Source: Pseudomonadota bacterium
GTDB taxonomy: Bacteria > Pseudomonadota > Gammaproteobacteria > Burkholderiales > Burkholderiaceae_C
NCBI GenBank assembly: GCA_020161215.1
Contig: JAIUOM010000010.1
Coordinates: 1-56,873 of the forward strand
Direction of reading: 5' to 3'
DNA: 56,873 nt
Both the position numbers and the translations under genes were made by a program. The notes beneath the pieces are model-generated. The model made no database searches, was not told where the DNA came from, and was given only the letters and a program-made list of their open reading frames with translations. Of this stretch, positions 30,661 to 39,725 are shown piece after piece (position 1 is the first letter of the stretch; every line of letters starts with the position of its first letter).

Positions 30661-31902
30661 TCAGGCGGCCGGCACCACGTAAGGCGAATCGGCGATGGTC
30701 CAGGACGGTCCCTGCTCGGTGCGGAATATCTGCCGCAGGTGCACCTCATCGGGGCCGTCGCCAATGCGCAGACTGCGCGCGTAGACGTAGGCGTGGTGAA
30801 TCAGCAGTTGGTCGCTGCCGCCCATGGCACCGAAGATCTGCATGGCGCGGTCGGCCACCTGCTGCAGCATGTTCGGAACGGCGACCTTGGAGATCGACAC
30901 GTCGCGCCAGGAACCGCGATGCCCCTGCTGGTCGATCAGCCAGGCGGTGCGCTGCACCATGATCCGGGCCAGTTCGATATCGATGCGCGACTGTGCAATC
31001 GAGCGCTGCACCGTGTCGTAGTCGATAACGGCGCGCCCGAAGGTGCTCCGCTCCTTGGCCCGCGCGACCATCAGTTGCATCAGCACCTCGGCCATGCCGA
31101 TGAGCCGCGTGCAATGGTGCACGCGCGCCGGCCCAAGGCGGGTTTGTGCGCCGCTGAAGCCCGCGCCTTCCTCGCCCAGCAGGTTGCCCACCGGCACGGC
31201 CACATTGACGAACTCCAGCTCGCCGATGGGCGCCACGTGGTCCTCCCATCCCATGAACCGTTGGGAGCGCACCACCCGAAGGCCAGGGGTGTCCATGGGA
31301 ACGATCACCATCGAATGCTGGGCCGTGCGTTGCCCCTCGGGATTGCTGCGACCGACCACCACCACGAACTTGCAATCCGGGTGCGCGGCGCCGGTGATGA
31401 ACCATTTGCGCCCGTTGATGATGTACTGGTCACCACGGCGTTCCATGCGCGTGTCGATGTTGGTGGCATCCGACGACGCGGTGTCGGGCTCGGTCAGCGC
31501 GAACGCCGACTTGGCCTCGCCTTCGAGCAACGGCCGCAGCCAGCGCTGTTTCTGCTCGGGATTGGCGACCTGCTGCAGCAAGGCCATGTTGGGCACATCC
31601 GGCGCGTGGCAATTGAACACCTCCGAGCCCCAGGGCAGGCTGCCCATGAGTTCGCACAACGGGGCGAACTCGACGTTCGACAGCTGCGTGCCAGGCTCGT
31701 CGGGCGCCAAGGCGGGCAGTGCGAGATTCCAAAGGCCCTGTTCGCGCGCCGCGGCACGCAAGGCGGGCATGAATGCCGCCTGTTGCTTGCGCACGACAAC
31801 GGCGTCATGCCATTCACGGTGCCGAGGAAGCACTTGCGATTGGAAGAATGCCGTGAAGCGTTCGCGTATGTCACGCGCCCTGGGTGATTCTGAAAAGTCC
31901 AC
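30661..31902 (-). CDS. Acyl-CoA dehydrogenase (ACAD10/11-like)
   Basis: A 413-residue acyl-CoA dehydrogenase. Features: FALTEPDTASSDATNIDTRMERRGDQYIINGRKWFITGA (flavin loop), RSTFGRAVIDYDTVQRSIAQSRIDIELARIMV, and RIGDGPDEVHLRQIF with the probable catalytic Glu. The sequence is nearer the long-chain or branched ACAD10/11 branch than isovaleryl-CoA dehydrogenase, which argues against a simple leucine pathway. It would make the enoyl-CoA used by the carboxylase, 45 bp upstream of the beta-subunit gene. Confidence 0.88.
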   Translation of the reverse strand: MDFSESPRARDIRERFTAFFQSQVLPRHREWHDAVVVRKQQAAFMPALRAAAREQGLWNLALPALAPDEPGTQLSNVEFAPLCELMGSLPWGSEVFNCHAPDVPNMALLQQVANPEQKQRWLRPLLEGEAKSAFALTEPDTASSDATNIDTRMERRGDQYIINGRKWFITGAAHPDCKFVVVVGRSNPEGQRTAQHSMVIVPMDTPGLRVVRSQRFMGWEDHVAPIGELEFVNVAVPVGNLLGEEGAGFSGAQTRLGPARVHHCTRLIGMAEVLMQLMVARAKERSTFGRAVIDYDTVQRSIAQSRIDIELARIMVQRTAWLIDQQGHRGSWRDVSISKVAVPNMLQQVADRAMQIFGAMGGSDQLLIHHAYVYARSLRIGDGPDEVHLRQIFRTEQGPSWTIADSPYVVPAA

Positions 31903-31929
31903 AGTGTTGTCTCGCGGTGATATTGATGT

Positions 31930-33030
31930 TCAGTTGCCGCTGAGCCGGGCGTTCATCTGGTCCAGCGCGCCTTGGGTTTCGGATACGAGGCGCTCGACGA
32001 TCTCATCCACCGTCTTCAGTTCGTTGAACCAACCCACACCCTGGCCCGCGCCGGTATAGGAAAGGGCCTCGATGCCATGCTCCTCGACGGCCGCGAGCAA
32101 CTCGCCGGTCAGCACCTGCTGGTAGGGCATGGGCAAGGGTTTGGGTGCCGAAGGCGCTTCCCATTCGTCGGTCCATGCGCTGCGGATCAAACGGGCCGAT
32201 TTGCCACTGTGGCTTTTGGAGATCACCGTGTCCTCTCCACGGGCGGCCAGCACCTGGCGCAGCAAGATCTCGTTGAACGCGTGTTCGCGGCTGGTGAGCC
32301 ATGCCGTGCCCAGCCAGACACCTTGCGCACCCAGCCCAAAGGCCGCCGCGATGTGCCTGCCGTGGCCCACGCCCCCGGCCGCCAGCACCGGCACGTCCCC
32401 GGCCGCTTCCACCACTTGGGGTACCAAGGAATAGGTGCCGATCGGTCCGGTGTGGCCTCCCGCATCGGCACCCTGCGCAACGATCAGGTCGACACCCGCT
32501 GTCTTCGCGGCCACGGCATGTTTTGCCGAACCCACCAGCGAGATGGTGAATTTTCCGCATTGCGCTGCGCGCTGGATGACACTGGCCGGAAGCCCGATGC
32601 CAGCCGCAAAAGCGTCAGCGCTTGAGCCGAGCACAGCGTCAATCTGTTCGGCAAACAATTGCTGCGAGCGGATCTGGCTGGAGAAGAAGGTCGCTTTTGT
32701 GGCGGGAGGTACGTTGTACTTGGTCCGCAACTGCTCAATGAACGCCTTGTTTTCTGCAGGCAGTCCGGCCACGACCGCTGCGCGATCGGTTTCGCTGCCC
32801 ACGCCCGATGGCAACAGGAGGTCAACACCGAATTTCCCCGTGCCGATGCGTTCGCGGATTTCCTTGAGGTGGCTGACGATCTCGTCCGGCATATCGCGCG
32901 TGGCCCCGTAGATCGGAAAGCAGCCTGCGTTGGCCAGCGCGACCGTCACGTCGACGCTGTGAGAGAAACCAAAGATGGGGTAGCGGATGCCCAGTCGACG
33001 GCACAGCGTGGTGTTCAATGGCGTGCTCAT
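31930..33030 (-). CDS. Nitronate monooxygenase-family flavoprotein, second
   Basis: A 366-residue TIM-barrel flavoprotein of the same broad family as the protein at 25172-26206 but clearly divergent. It has RLGIRYPIFGFSHSVDVTVALANAGCFPIYG, IVAQGADAGGHTGPIGTYSLVPQVV (flavin loop), VLAAGGVGHGRHIAAAFGLGAQGVWLGTAWL, and a C-terminal extension with YTGAGQGVGWFNELKTVDEIV. Its start shares one base with the Bug stop (TAATG). The two family members may act at different steps or as an unusual enoyl reductase; no substrate is established. Confidence 0.85.
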   Translation of the reverse strand: MSTPLNTTLCRRLGIRYPIFGFSHSVDVTVALANAGCFPIYGATRDMPDEIVSHLKEIRERIGTGKFGVDLLLPSGVGSETDRAAVVAGLPAENKAFIEQLRTKYNVPPATKATFFSSQIRSQQLFAEQIDAVLGSSADAFAAGIGLPASVIQRAAQCGKFTISLVGSAKHAVAAKTAGVDLIVAQGADAGGHTGPIGTYSLVPQVVEAAGDVPVLAAGGVGHGRHIAAAFGLGAQGVWLGTAWLTSREHAFNEILLRQVLAARGEDTVISKSHSGKSARLIRSAWTDEWEAPSAPKPLPMPYQQVLTGELLAAVEEHGIEALSYTGAGQGVGWFNELKTVDEIVERLVSETQGALDQMNARLSGN

Positions 33031-34004
33031 TAGTTCACCTTGATATTGGCGCGCTTGATCAGCGTCGAATACCTTTCGGTGTCCGACTTGATCAACTGAT
33101 CGACATCGGCCGATGTCATGGGGCGCACGAGTTCTGCGCCGAGCTTGACAAGCTGCTCGCGCACTTCGGGCAATTTCAGGACTTCGTTCATTTCGTTGTT
33201 GATTTGATGAATGATGGCTGCGGGGGTGCCACGTGGTGCCACGAACCCATACCAGGGAATGAGTGCGGCTTCGGCGTAACCCGCCTCGGCGAATGTCGGC
33301 ACGTCGGGAAGTAACGACGAGCGTGAAGCGGAGCCGGAAGCAATGGCCTTGATGCGACCGGACTGAATCTGGGCCAGCGCCACGGTGAGCGGGAGCCCGG
33401 TAATCTGCACATTCCCGTTGATCAGATCGGCCACGATCGGTGGCGCACCTGCATAGGGCACCATCAGGAAATCTGCGCCAGATGCATGTTTCAGTGCCTC
33501 GAGGAGAAATTGACTGGAAGACCCATTCATCGTCCCCGCTGTTATCTCTTTGGGCTTGGCCTTGGCGAGTTCGACGACATCGCGCAGCGTCTTCACGGGC
33601 AGCTTTTCAGTGGCCACAATGATCATTGGCGAGTAGCCGACGACCCCCAAACCGACGAAATCCTTCATGGGATTCCAAGCGGCATCTTTTGATAGCGATG
33701 GGTTGGCGGCAAACGATGGCCCGACCATCAACCAGGTATATCCATCGGGTTCGCTGCGCAGTGCCGCCAGCGTTCCGATGTTGGATGACGCGCCTGGTCG
33801 GGGTTCGACAACGATCGACTGCGACCACCGCTTTGCCATGGCGTTGGTCACGACGCGCGCGAAAAGGTCAACGACACCGCCAGCGGGGTAAGGAACGATG
33901 ACCCGAATCGGCTTCGATGGATAAGCGCTTTGAGATAGTGCGGGACTGGCTATGGCGACGGCCGTCAGCAAGACGGCGAAGAACCGGGTGGTCAGGTGTC
34001 TCAT
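33030..34004 (-). CDS. Bug-type tricarboxylate transporter binding protein (transposon-borne)
   Basis: A 324-residue periplasmic binding protein. A signal peptide (MRHLTTRFFAVLLTAVAIASPALSQ) precedes YPSKPIRVIVPYPAGGVVDLFARVV, the Bug hallmark. PDVPTFAEAGYAEAALIPWYGFVAP is the usual later motif. It is related in fold, but not closely in sequence, to the host operon's Bug protein at 14019. It presumably captures the acid that the cargo operon degrades. No TctAB membrane components are on the element, so uptake would need host permease proteins. Confidence 0.9.
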   Translation of the reverse strand: MRHLTTRFFAVLLTAVAIASPALSQSAYPSKPIRVIVPYPAGGVVDLFARVVTNAMAKRWSQSIVVEPRPGASSNIGTLAALRSEPDGYTWLMVGPSFAANPSLSKDAAWNPMKDFVGLGVVGYSPMIIVATEKLPVKTLRDVVELAKAKPKEITAGTMNGSSSQFLLEALKHASGADFLMVPYAGAPPIVADLINGNVQITGLPLTVALAQIQSGRIKAIASGSASRSSLLPDVPTFAEAGYAEAALIPWYGFVAPRGTPAAIIHQINNEMNEVLKLPEVREQLVKLGAELVRPMTSADVDQLIKSDTERYSTLIKRANIKVN

Positions 34005-34163
34005 GGATATCTTTCTAGGTGTGGTTTCGGGTAGGCGGTGATCTCATGCGGCAATCGATGGCGCGTGGGAATCGACAATTCAGGCGCGCGCATGCGCCAT
34101 GTGCGATGTGTGGATAGGGATTGCTTGTTTTTCCAGTTGGGCTTGTGCTTGGAAAACACCGGA

Positions 34164-35360
34164 TCACACGACCGATTTCTCGCGCAGAGTCTGTAGTTGG
34201 GCTTCGGATAAACCCATTTGCCGGGTATAAAAATCCTGGTTGTATTCGCCCAGAGTGCCGGCGGTCGACCGGACCGCGCCCGGATTGCTCACGAAGCGAG
34301 GCACCACGTTTTGCATGCGCACCGACCCGAAGTCCGCGTCTGGCACAGAGACGATGGCTTCTCGCGCCACCATCTGGGGATCGTTGACGATCTGGTCGAT
34401 GGAATAGATCGGCGCAATTGCTCCGCCTTCGCGCTCGAACGCTTCGAGGATTTCGTCCAGGGTGTGCTCACCCATCCAGCGGGAGAACACCTCATTCAAT
34501 TCGGCCGAGTAACCCATTCGCAAACTATTGGTCATGAAACGCGGATCCTCTGGCAGGTCAGGGCGACCAATGGAGCGGGCGTTGGCGACAAAAATCGCGT
34601 TGGTGCTGCCCGACAGCGAGACATAGCGTCCGTCTCGACTTGAATACACCGCAGAGGGGGCGGAGTACTGGTTGGCATTGCCCGAACGCTCGCGCACTTC
34701 TCCCAACTGGTCGTGCTCGATCGGCAGGAAATCGAGCAAGCGAAGCACGGCCTCCGTCATCGACAGGTCGATCTCCTCGCCAGGCGCATCGGGCTCCATG
34801 ACACGCCGGCACAAGGCGGCCAGCACGCCGATGGTGCCGAACAGGCCACCGATCGCATCCCCCATCGGGTACCCGGTATGCATCGGTGCGCCTTCCGGCT
34901 CACCGGTGATATAGGTGAGTCCGCCCATGGCTTCAAACAACCGGGCAAAGCCGGCCCGATCACGGTAGGGGCCCGTCTGGCCAAAACCTGTGGCACGCAA
35001 GATCACCAGACGCGGCTGCAGTTCCCAGAGGACTTCGCGCGTCAAACCCCAGCGGTCCAGCGTACCGGGCCGGAAGTTCTCCACCAGCACGTCGAAGCCC
35101 TTGATCATTTGCTTGAACAGAGCCAGGCCTTCAGGCAGTCGCAAGTCGAGCGTAATGAACTTCTTGTTGCGGTTGATGGCCTTCCACCACAACGATTTGC
35201 CGTCCTTGAAAGGAGGGAAGTCTCGCGCACCGTCGCCGTGGCCAGGAAGCTCCATCTTGATGACGTCAGCGCCATAGTCGGCGAGCAAGGTCGCGCAGGA
35301 GGGCGCCGCGATGATCGTCGCGATGTCGAGAACCTTCAATCCGCTCAGCGGTCCGCTCAT
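34164..35360 (-). CDS. CaiB/BaiF family III CoA-transferase (transposon-borne)
   Basis: A 398-residue CoA-transferase. GLKVLDIATIIAAPSCATLLADYGADVIKME is the N-terminal family signature, NRNKKFITLDLRLPEG follows, and the catalytic Asp is in YPMGDAIGGLFG. The first gene of the cargo operon, it would activate the incoming acid by moving CoA from a donor such as succinyl-CoA. No acyl-CoA synthetase is present on the element, so this is the likely entry step. 159 bp separate it from the Bug gene. Confidence 0.9.
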   Translation of the reverse strand: MSGPLSGLKVLDIATIIAAPSCATLLADYGADVIKMELPGHGDGARDFPPFKDGKSLWWKAINRNKKFITLDLRLPEGLALFKQMIKGFDVLVENFRPGTLDRWGLTREVLWELQPRLVILRATGFGQTGPYRDRAGFARLFEAMGGLTYITGEPEGAPMHTGYPMGDAIGGLFGTIGVLAALCRRVMEPDAPGEEIDLSMTEAVLRLLDFLPIEHDQLGEVRERSGNANQYSAPSAVYSSRDGRYVSLSGSTNAIFVANARSIGRPDLPEDPRFMTNSLRMGYSAELNEVFSRWMGEHTLDEILEAFEREGGAIAPIYSIDQIVNDPQMVAREAIVSVPDADFGSVRMQNVVPRFVSNPGAVRSTAGTLGEYNQDFYTRQMGLSEAQLQTLREKSVV

Positions 35361-35853
35361 GGTTGTTTCCTGTTGCTTGTTCCATCGTTTCTAGAGGCCA
35401 ACGCAGGCACTCAGAACAAATAAATGGATCAAAAATCTTAAAGTGTTCCTGTATTTTGAACTTCGTGGATAAATTGGTCAATGCCTCTCATCGCGCGGCC
35501 TGCTCGTTGAGCCGCCGCTGCATCCGCTGTTGTGATGAAGAAGAAAACAGCCAAGCAGCCTCGATCAGTGCTGGGCTGCGGGTGCGCTGATGTGTTTGAG
35601 AGATGGCGCACCACAGTGGTCGGTGCGCTTGCGTGCGCTGTGGGCGCCCCCTGCGGCCGGACAGATCGTGGCGCGCCAGGGCAAGGCGCTCAGGCCCAGG
35701 GCGGTGACGCGCTAAACTTTGGCCTGATTCCGTCGACCGAAGTCAACCCGATCGAGCGCCTATGGAAGGCCATGCGCGAGGACTGCCATGGCAACCATTT
35801 CATGGCCGCTTTTTATGCCTTCGAGAGCTCCGCCGCGGATGCGGCAGCCGGCT
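35361..35853. promoter_or_regulatory. Intergenic region upstream of the cargo operon
   Basis: 493 bp between the IclR stop and the CaiB-type start. The first 100 bp before CaiB are AT-rich (35415-35480) and the likely promoter zone. A loose dyad (AAGTGTTC ... GAACTT, 35441-35464) could be an IclR site but is weak. The rest holds the IS630 remnant at 35712-35825 and no intact gene. Confidence 0.4.
35712..35825 (+). pseudogene. IS630-family transposase remnant
   Basis: In one frame the sequence reads STEVNPIERLWKAMREDC followed by HGNHFMAAFYAFE. This is the C-terminal (L/S)NPIE.LWK...HN..F motif carrying the last catalytic Glu of IS630 transposases. Only about 38 codons are recognisable; neither the rest of the gene nor IS ends were found. 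It marks an old insertion between regulator and operon. Confidence 0.6.
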
Positions 35854-36666
35854 TTATGGCTTCCACATGGTGCGAATGCTGGCTGCCAGTGCGACGGCGC
35901 GTGGCGCGACATCATTCTCTAGCTGCCCGTAACCAAGTCGGAACGCTGGAATGCCGCAATTCATCGCCAGCGCTGTCCCATCGGGCAAGGTCAGCAAGGG
36001 CACGCCCACCGCGTGCACTCTGGGATCGAAGTCGCCGTAAGACAGGCAGTAGCCCTGACGCGCGCAATCCTGCACGGCCTCGGCCGCCTTGGCATGGTGG
36101 CGCTCCCACAGGTCTGGCATGTCGGTGCGGGTTTGCTCGAGAACGCGCATTCGTGTTGCTTCATCGAGCTGCGCCAGCAATGCCCGACCGATCGCCGTCT
36201 GGATCAAAGGCGCATTGTTGCCCACGTCGGGCGACCGTGGGTGGGGGTCGGTGCTTCGAGCCGTTTCAACGTAAATCAGGCTGAGACGATCCAGGGCACC
36301 CAGCGAGACCGCACCGCGGATTTCGCGTGCAACCTCCAGCATCAACGGCCGCGCGACCAGCCGGATCGTCAAGCTGCGCAGTACAGGGTAGGCCAAGGCG
36401 AGCAAACGCACGCCAGGGCGAAACTTGCCTTCGTCGTTGCGGGTCAGAAAGCCCAGTTCAATGAGGGTTGAACTCAAGCGGGAAACGGTCGGCTTCGATA
36501 GACCTGTGCGCCGCGAAAGTTCGGCATTGCCAAGCCAGGTATCTTCAGGACCGAAGGCCTCGATGAGAGAGAGTCCGCGCGCCAACGTGGTTGCAAACCA
36601 TTCGCCGTGTTCGCTCTCATCTCGGACGGTTTTGGTCGTGGGCGGCTGTATTTCGGGTTTGGGCAT
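35854..36666 (-). CDS. IclR-family transcriptional regulator
   Basis: A 270-residue regulator. The helix-turn-helix (about residues 25-85) reads ARGLSLIEAFGPEDTWLGNAELSRRTGLSKPTVSRLSSTLIELGFL. The effector domain (about 100-265) includes AVSLGALDRLSLIYVE, TAIGRALLA and GYCLSYGDFDPRVHAVGVPL. The frame extends to 36924, but the ATG at 36664-36666 gives the normal IclR length. It sits upstream of the cargo operon in the same orientation and probably controls it. Whether it activates or represses cannot be told from sequence. Confidence 0.88.
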   Translation of the reverse strand: MPKPEIQPPTTKTVRDESEHGEWFATTLARGLSLIEAFGPEDTWLGNAELSRRTGLSKPTVSRLSSTLIELGFLTRNDEGKFRPGVRLLALAYPVLRSLTIRLVARPLMLEVAREIRGAVSLGALDRLSLIYVETARSTDPHPRSPDVGNNAPLIQTAIGRALLAQLDEATRMRVLEQTRTDMPDLWERHHAKAAEAVQDCARQGYCLSYGDFDPRVHAVGVPLLTLPDGTALAMNCGIPAFRLGYGQLENDVAPRAVALAASIRTMWKP

Positions 36667-36853
36667 GATTGGAACATTTTCCCATAAACGTTTCGAAACT
36701 CGATGGAGGATGCGGTGAGACGTATTGATGGTCTCCGAGGCTTTGGCACTGGGCACGTCCAGGAGCCGCGCGTGGCCAGGGCAGGCCAGAGTTCCGCCGG
36801 GAACTCGCGCATAGCTCGACGCACTTCTTGACGTAGACGCTGGCGCACGTGGG

Positions 36854-37915
36854 CTATGCAAGCAGCTTGGAGGCGGGGGTGTTGGACAGTCCACCGCGGC
36901 GCTGATATCCAAGCACCACGGCAACGGACTGATGGCCTGTCATCGCCATCGTGTCGGCGATCGAGACGTTCTGTGCAGCCGCTTCGGTGACGAAGCCAGA
37001 CCGCAATGAGTGTGCAGAAAACTTCCCCTCAACCCCCGCCAACAAACACCGCACTTGCACGATGTCGCGCACGGCTGCAGCCGACAGTGGCCCACCCAGG
37101 TGGCCGCCCTTGAGCACGCGGCGGAAGAGGGCGCCCTCGCGGATCCTACTCACCGACAACCAGTCTTCCAGCGCTGCACCCGCAGCACCGAGCACGGGCT
37201 TGTGGTTCTCGGGCCGGTCGACGCCGCTCTGGTTCGTTTTCGAGAAGACCAGCTCGTAAGAAAACTCCCCCGATCCGGTCTTCTTCAGGAACTTCATGTC
37301 CGCCGCGGCCACTTCGGAGCGCCGGCGCCCACCACTGGCCCAGGCAAAGAGGAGGAGGGCGCGATCGCGTTTGCCTTTCAATGTCTCATCGCAGGTGGCC
37401 AGCACAAGCTGCAGCGGATCCTTGGTCAGCGCGTCTTTTTTCTTGGGCAACTCGCCGCGCTTGGCGTAGGCCTTGCGCGTGCGCGAGAGCAGCTCGCGCA
37501 CCTTGGGGTCCTGACACGGGTTTTTCACCTCGCGCATCTGGTGGGCTTTGGAGAGCACCGCCAGGCGGTGCACGAGCGTGTTGTGCGCCATCGGTCCCGC
37601 CTTTCCCTTGTAGCCGGCCTGAACCAGGGCGGTGTCAATCCCGGCCGGGAGCTCGTGCACCAGGCCCTTGGGCGTGCTGCGCTGCGCGTGGTCGACGATG
37701 AACTGCAGCACGCAAGCCGCTGGCAACGGCAGGCTGATCTGCGCCCCGTAACGAATCCCGTACCAGGCGGCCCAATATCGAAGTGCGCTGCGGTAGCTCA
37801 GCTGCGTATTGAGCGATTCACCTTCGCGCAGCAGGTCGGCCACGGCCTGCGCGGTCACATCGCTGAGCTCATGCGGCTGCAGGGCGGGGGTTTTCTGGAG
37901 GATGGGCAGGCGCAT
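36854..37915 (-). CDS. tnpS: Tyrosine recombinase, TnpS-type cointegrate resolvase
   Basis: A 353-residue tyrosine recombinase. A core-binding domain (about 20-150) precedes the catalytic domain with R197-R199 (ASGGRRRSEV), H302 and R305 (HSLRSGF), H328 (TGHQS) and the nucleophile Y337 (LGYQRRGG). Tn4651-type elements use such an enzyme (TnpS) instead of a serine resolvase to resolve cointegrates. It is divergent from the TnpT-like gene with 129 bp between starts, exactly the Tn4651 layout. The symbol is given by homology and context; no alignment was run. Confidence 0.85.
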   Translation of the reverse strand: MRLPILQKTPALQPHELSDVTAQAVADLLREGESLNTQLSYRSALRYWAAWYGIRYGAQISLPLPAACVLQFIVDHAQRSTPKGLVHELPAGIDTALVQAGYKGKAGPMAHNTLVHRLAVLSKAHQMREVKNPCQDPKVRELLSRTRKAYAKRGELPKKKDALTKDPLQLVLATCDETLKGKRDRALLLFAWASGGRRRSEVAAADMKFLKKTGSGEFSYELVFSKTNQSGVDRPENHKPVLGAAGAALEDWLSVSRIREGALFRRVLKGGHLGGPLSAAAVRDIVQVRCLLAGVEGKFSAHSLRSGFVTEAAAQNVSIADTMAMTGHQSVAVVLGYQRRGGLSNTPASKLLA

Positions 37916-38044
37916 GTTCAGGGCAGGGTGACGAATGGAGTTTTATCGCACATACTATGTATGATTTGATACGAAACGGGTCGATAAATCACGATAAGTA
38001 TCCCTTATCGTTGGTAATTTACAGTGTGAAGCAGGGCGGTGCAA
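37916..38044. promoter_or_regulatory. Candidate resolution (res/rst) site and divergent promoters
   Basis: The AT-rich 129 bp between the divergent tnpS and tnpT contains two dyads. One is CATAC-TAT-GTATG (37951-37963). The other is ACGATAAG-TATCC-CTTATCGT (37991-38011), with perfect 8-bp arms and a 5-bp spacer. The second has the geometry of a tyrosine recombinase core site. In Tn4651 the resolution site also lies between tnpS and tnpT. Confidence 0.6.
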
Positions 38045-39022
38045 ATGAAAAGTTCGAGAGTCTCCCGAGGCGTTCAGGTCGATGAGGTCTGGGGCGCGGC
38101 CGACGCCGTGCTCGCCCAAGGCGAGCGGCCCACGATTGAGCGCGTGCGCGCGCACCTCGGACGAGGATCGCCGAACACCGTGGCGCCCATGCTCGATGCC
38201 TGGTACGCCTCGTTGGCCAAACGACTGGGGGGTGGCGATGAGGGCGTCGGGGAGCAGGGCGCCCTGCCAGCACCGGTTCTGCGGGCGGCCAAGGCGCTGT
38301 GGGGTCGCGCCCAGCAGCACGCCCAGGAGCAGGCGGCGCAATCGGTACAGGTCGATCGAGACGCACTGGAAAGGTTAGTAGAGCGGCTCGCGGCCGAGCG
38401 AGTCACCCTCGATCAAGAACAGCAACGGCTGAACGAGCGCTCGGAAGCACTGGGCGCCGCGCTTCAGGCCAAGGACCACCAGCTTGCGGATCTGCTTCGC
38501 CAGGTTACCGACCTGCAAAAAGGGCTGCTGGGCCGGGACGCTGAAATTGAATCCGTGCGCGCCCAGAATGCTGCGGCAACGCAAGCGTTGCAAGCCGAGC
38601 GTGGTCGCCTCAATGCGCTGAACGAGGAGCACCGGCAGGAGCGTGAGCGCCTGGAACAACGAGCTTCAGCTCAAGAAAGACGGCTGTTGGAGGACGTCGA
38701 TAGGGCGCGACAGGAACTCAAACGCGTCACCCTCTTGCTCGCAGATGAAAACAAAAAGGCGGCCAAGGCGTTGGGAGATTCGCACGAGCTGGCCCAGTCT
38801 CTTCGGGTGCAGGTCAGCGCACTGAGCGCTGAGAAAGCCGGCTTGGCCCGTGAGATCCTTTCTGCACGCGAGGACTTGCAAACAGCCCAGTCGCAACAGG
38901 CGCAGTTCCGAAAAAACACGACGGAGCTGTTGGTCGAGCTCAAGACACGTCTTCCCAAGGGAGACGCCAACGCTGGGACACCCGCGAAGCGGTCCAAAAC
39001 GAAGAACGTGCTCAAACGCTAG
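38045..39022 (+). CDS. tnpT: TnpT-type coiled-coil DNA-binding protein (KfrA_N-like)
   Basis: A 325-residue protein. The N-terminal DNA-binding domain (about 8-80, VDEVWGAADAVLAQGERPTIERVRAHLGRGSPNTVAPML) is of KfrA_N type. A long heptad-rich coiled coil (about 110-300) follows, rich in Gln, Glu, Leu and Ala (for example LEERLEQRASAQERRLLEDV-like runs around 195-225). A basic tail (AKRSKTKNVLKR) closes it. In Tn4651, TnpT is required with TnpS for resolution. The ATG at 38045 follows AGGGCGG; a GTG at 38039 is possible. Confidence 0.83.
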   Translation: MKSSRVSRGVQVDEVWGAADAVLAQGERPTIERVRAHLGRGSPNTVAPMLDAWYASLAKRLGGGDEGVGEQGALPAPVLRAAKALWGRAQQHAQEQAAQSVQVDRDALERLVERLAAERVTLDQEQQRLNERSEALGAALQAKDHQLADLLRQVTDLQKGLLGRDAEIESVRAQNAAATQALQAERGRLNALNEEHRQERERLEQRASAQERRLLEDVDRARQELKRVTLLLADENKKAAKALGDSHELAQSLRVQVSALSAEKAGLAREILSAREDLQTAQSQQAQFRKNTTELLVELKTRLPKGDANAGTPAKRSKTKNVLKR

Positions 39023-39120
39023 TAGCGCAACAGCACGATACTTCGCGCCGGATGGTTGGCGGTCAACCAATCCGCAGAACACACAAAATAAAGTTCTATC
39101 CCTGTTAGTTGCCAGGACGG

Positions 39121-39414
39121 TTATGCGGCAGCCGGAACTTTGGCGGTCAGCTCGATGCCCAAGGCTTTCATGACCGCCAGAGTCGTCTTTAGGGTCGGGT
39201 TGCCGTTCTCGCTGAAAGAGCGGTAAAGCTGCTCGCGGGAAAGCCCGGTTTGCCCAGCAATCTGGGCCATTCCCTTGGCACGCGCGACGACCCCCAGCGC
39301 GTGCGCGATATAGCCGACGTCATTCGTCTGGAACGCTTCCGCCATGAAGATCGCAATGGCTTCGTCCGAAGTCAGATCCTCGGCGGGATCATAGGTAGTC
39401 AGTTTTTCAGCCAT
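39121..39414 (-). CDS. Antitoxin, HTH type (HigA-like addiction module antidote)
   Basis: A 97-residue protein matching the putative addiction module antidote family. TYDPAEDLTSDEAIAIFMAEAFQTNDVGYIAHALGVVARAKGMAQIAGQTGLSREQLYRSF contains the Cro/C1-type helix-turn-helix (about 50-85). It is the second gene of a toxin-first pair, starting 1 bp after the toxin stop, as in higBA-type systems. It should neutralise the toxin and repress the operon. Toxin-antitoxin pairs are known parts of many Tn3-family elements, usually near the resolution module as here. Confidence 0.88.
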   Translation of the reverse strand: MAEKLTTYDPAEDLTSDEAIAIFMAEAFQTNDVGYIAHALGVVARAKGMAQIAGQTGLSREQLYRSFSENGNPTLKTTLAVMKALGIELTAKVPAAA

Positions 39415-39415
39415 T

Positions 39416-39712
39416 TCATTCGCTCCATGCTTCAGCCAGGCGCTTTGCAGCCTTGATGTCCTTCGCTTGCGTGCTTTTGTCACCGCCGCACAGCAAGACG
39501 ATGATCGTGCTTCCTCTCTTCTGGAAGTAGATGCGGTATCCAGGGCCATGGTGAATACGCAATTCGCTGACTCCCTGCCCCACGGGCTCCACATCGCCCG
39601 CAAGACCAAAGGCGAGGCGGTCCAGTCGGGACGCCACCAAGATGCGCGCTCGTTCGTCCTTGAGCCGCGTTCGCCATTTCCTGAATGTCTCTGTTTGTTT
39701 TAACTCGATCAT
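39416..39712 (-). CDS. Toxin, RelE/HigB-like addiction module killer protein
   Basis: A 98-residue RelE/ParE-superfamily toxin. ETFRKWRTRLKDERARILVASRLDRLAFG, then GVSELRIHHGPGYRIYFQKRGSTIIVLLCGGDKSTQAKDIKAAKRLAEAW, is typical of the killer-protein family, which cleaves mRNA on the ribosome in related cases. It is the first gene of the pair and lies between tnpT and the right end. It probably stabilises the element after insertion. Confidence 0.9.
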   Translation of the reverse strand: MIELKQTETFRKWRTRLKDERARILVASRLDRLAFGLAGDVEPVGQGVSELRIHHGPGYRIYFQKRGSTIIVLLCGGDKSTQAKDIKAAKRLAEAWSE

Positions 39713-39725
39713 TGATGATCGAACT

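Noticed and set aside
35441-35464. IclR operator upstream of the cargo operon
   Set aside because: The inverted repeat is loose with unequal arms; kept only as a remark, not as a feature.
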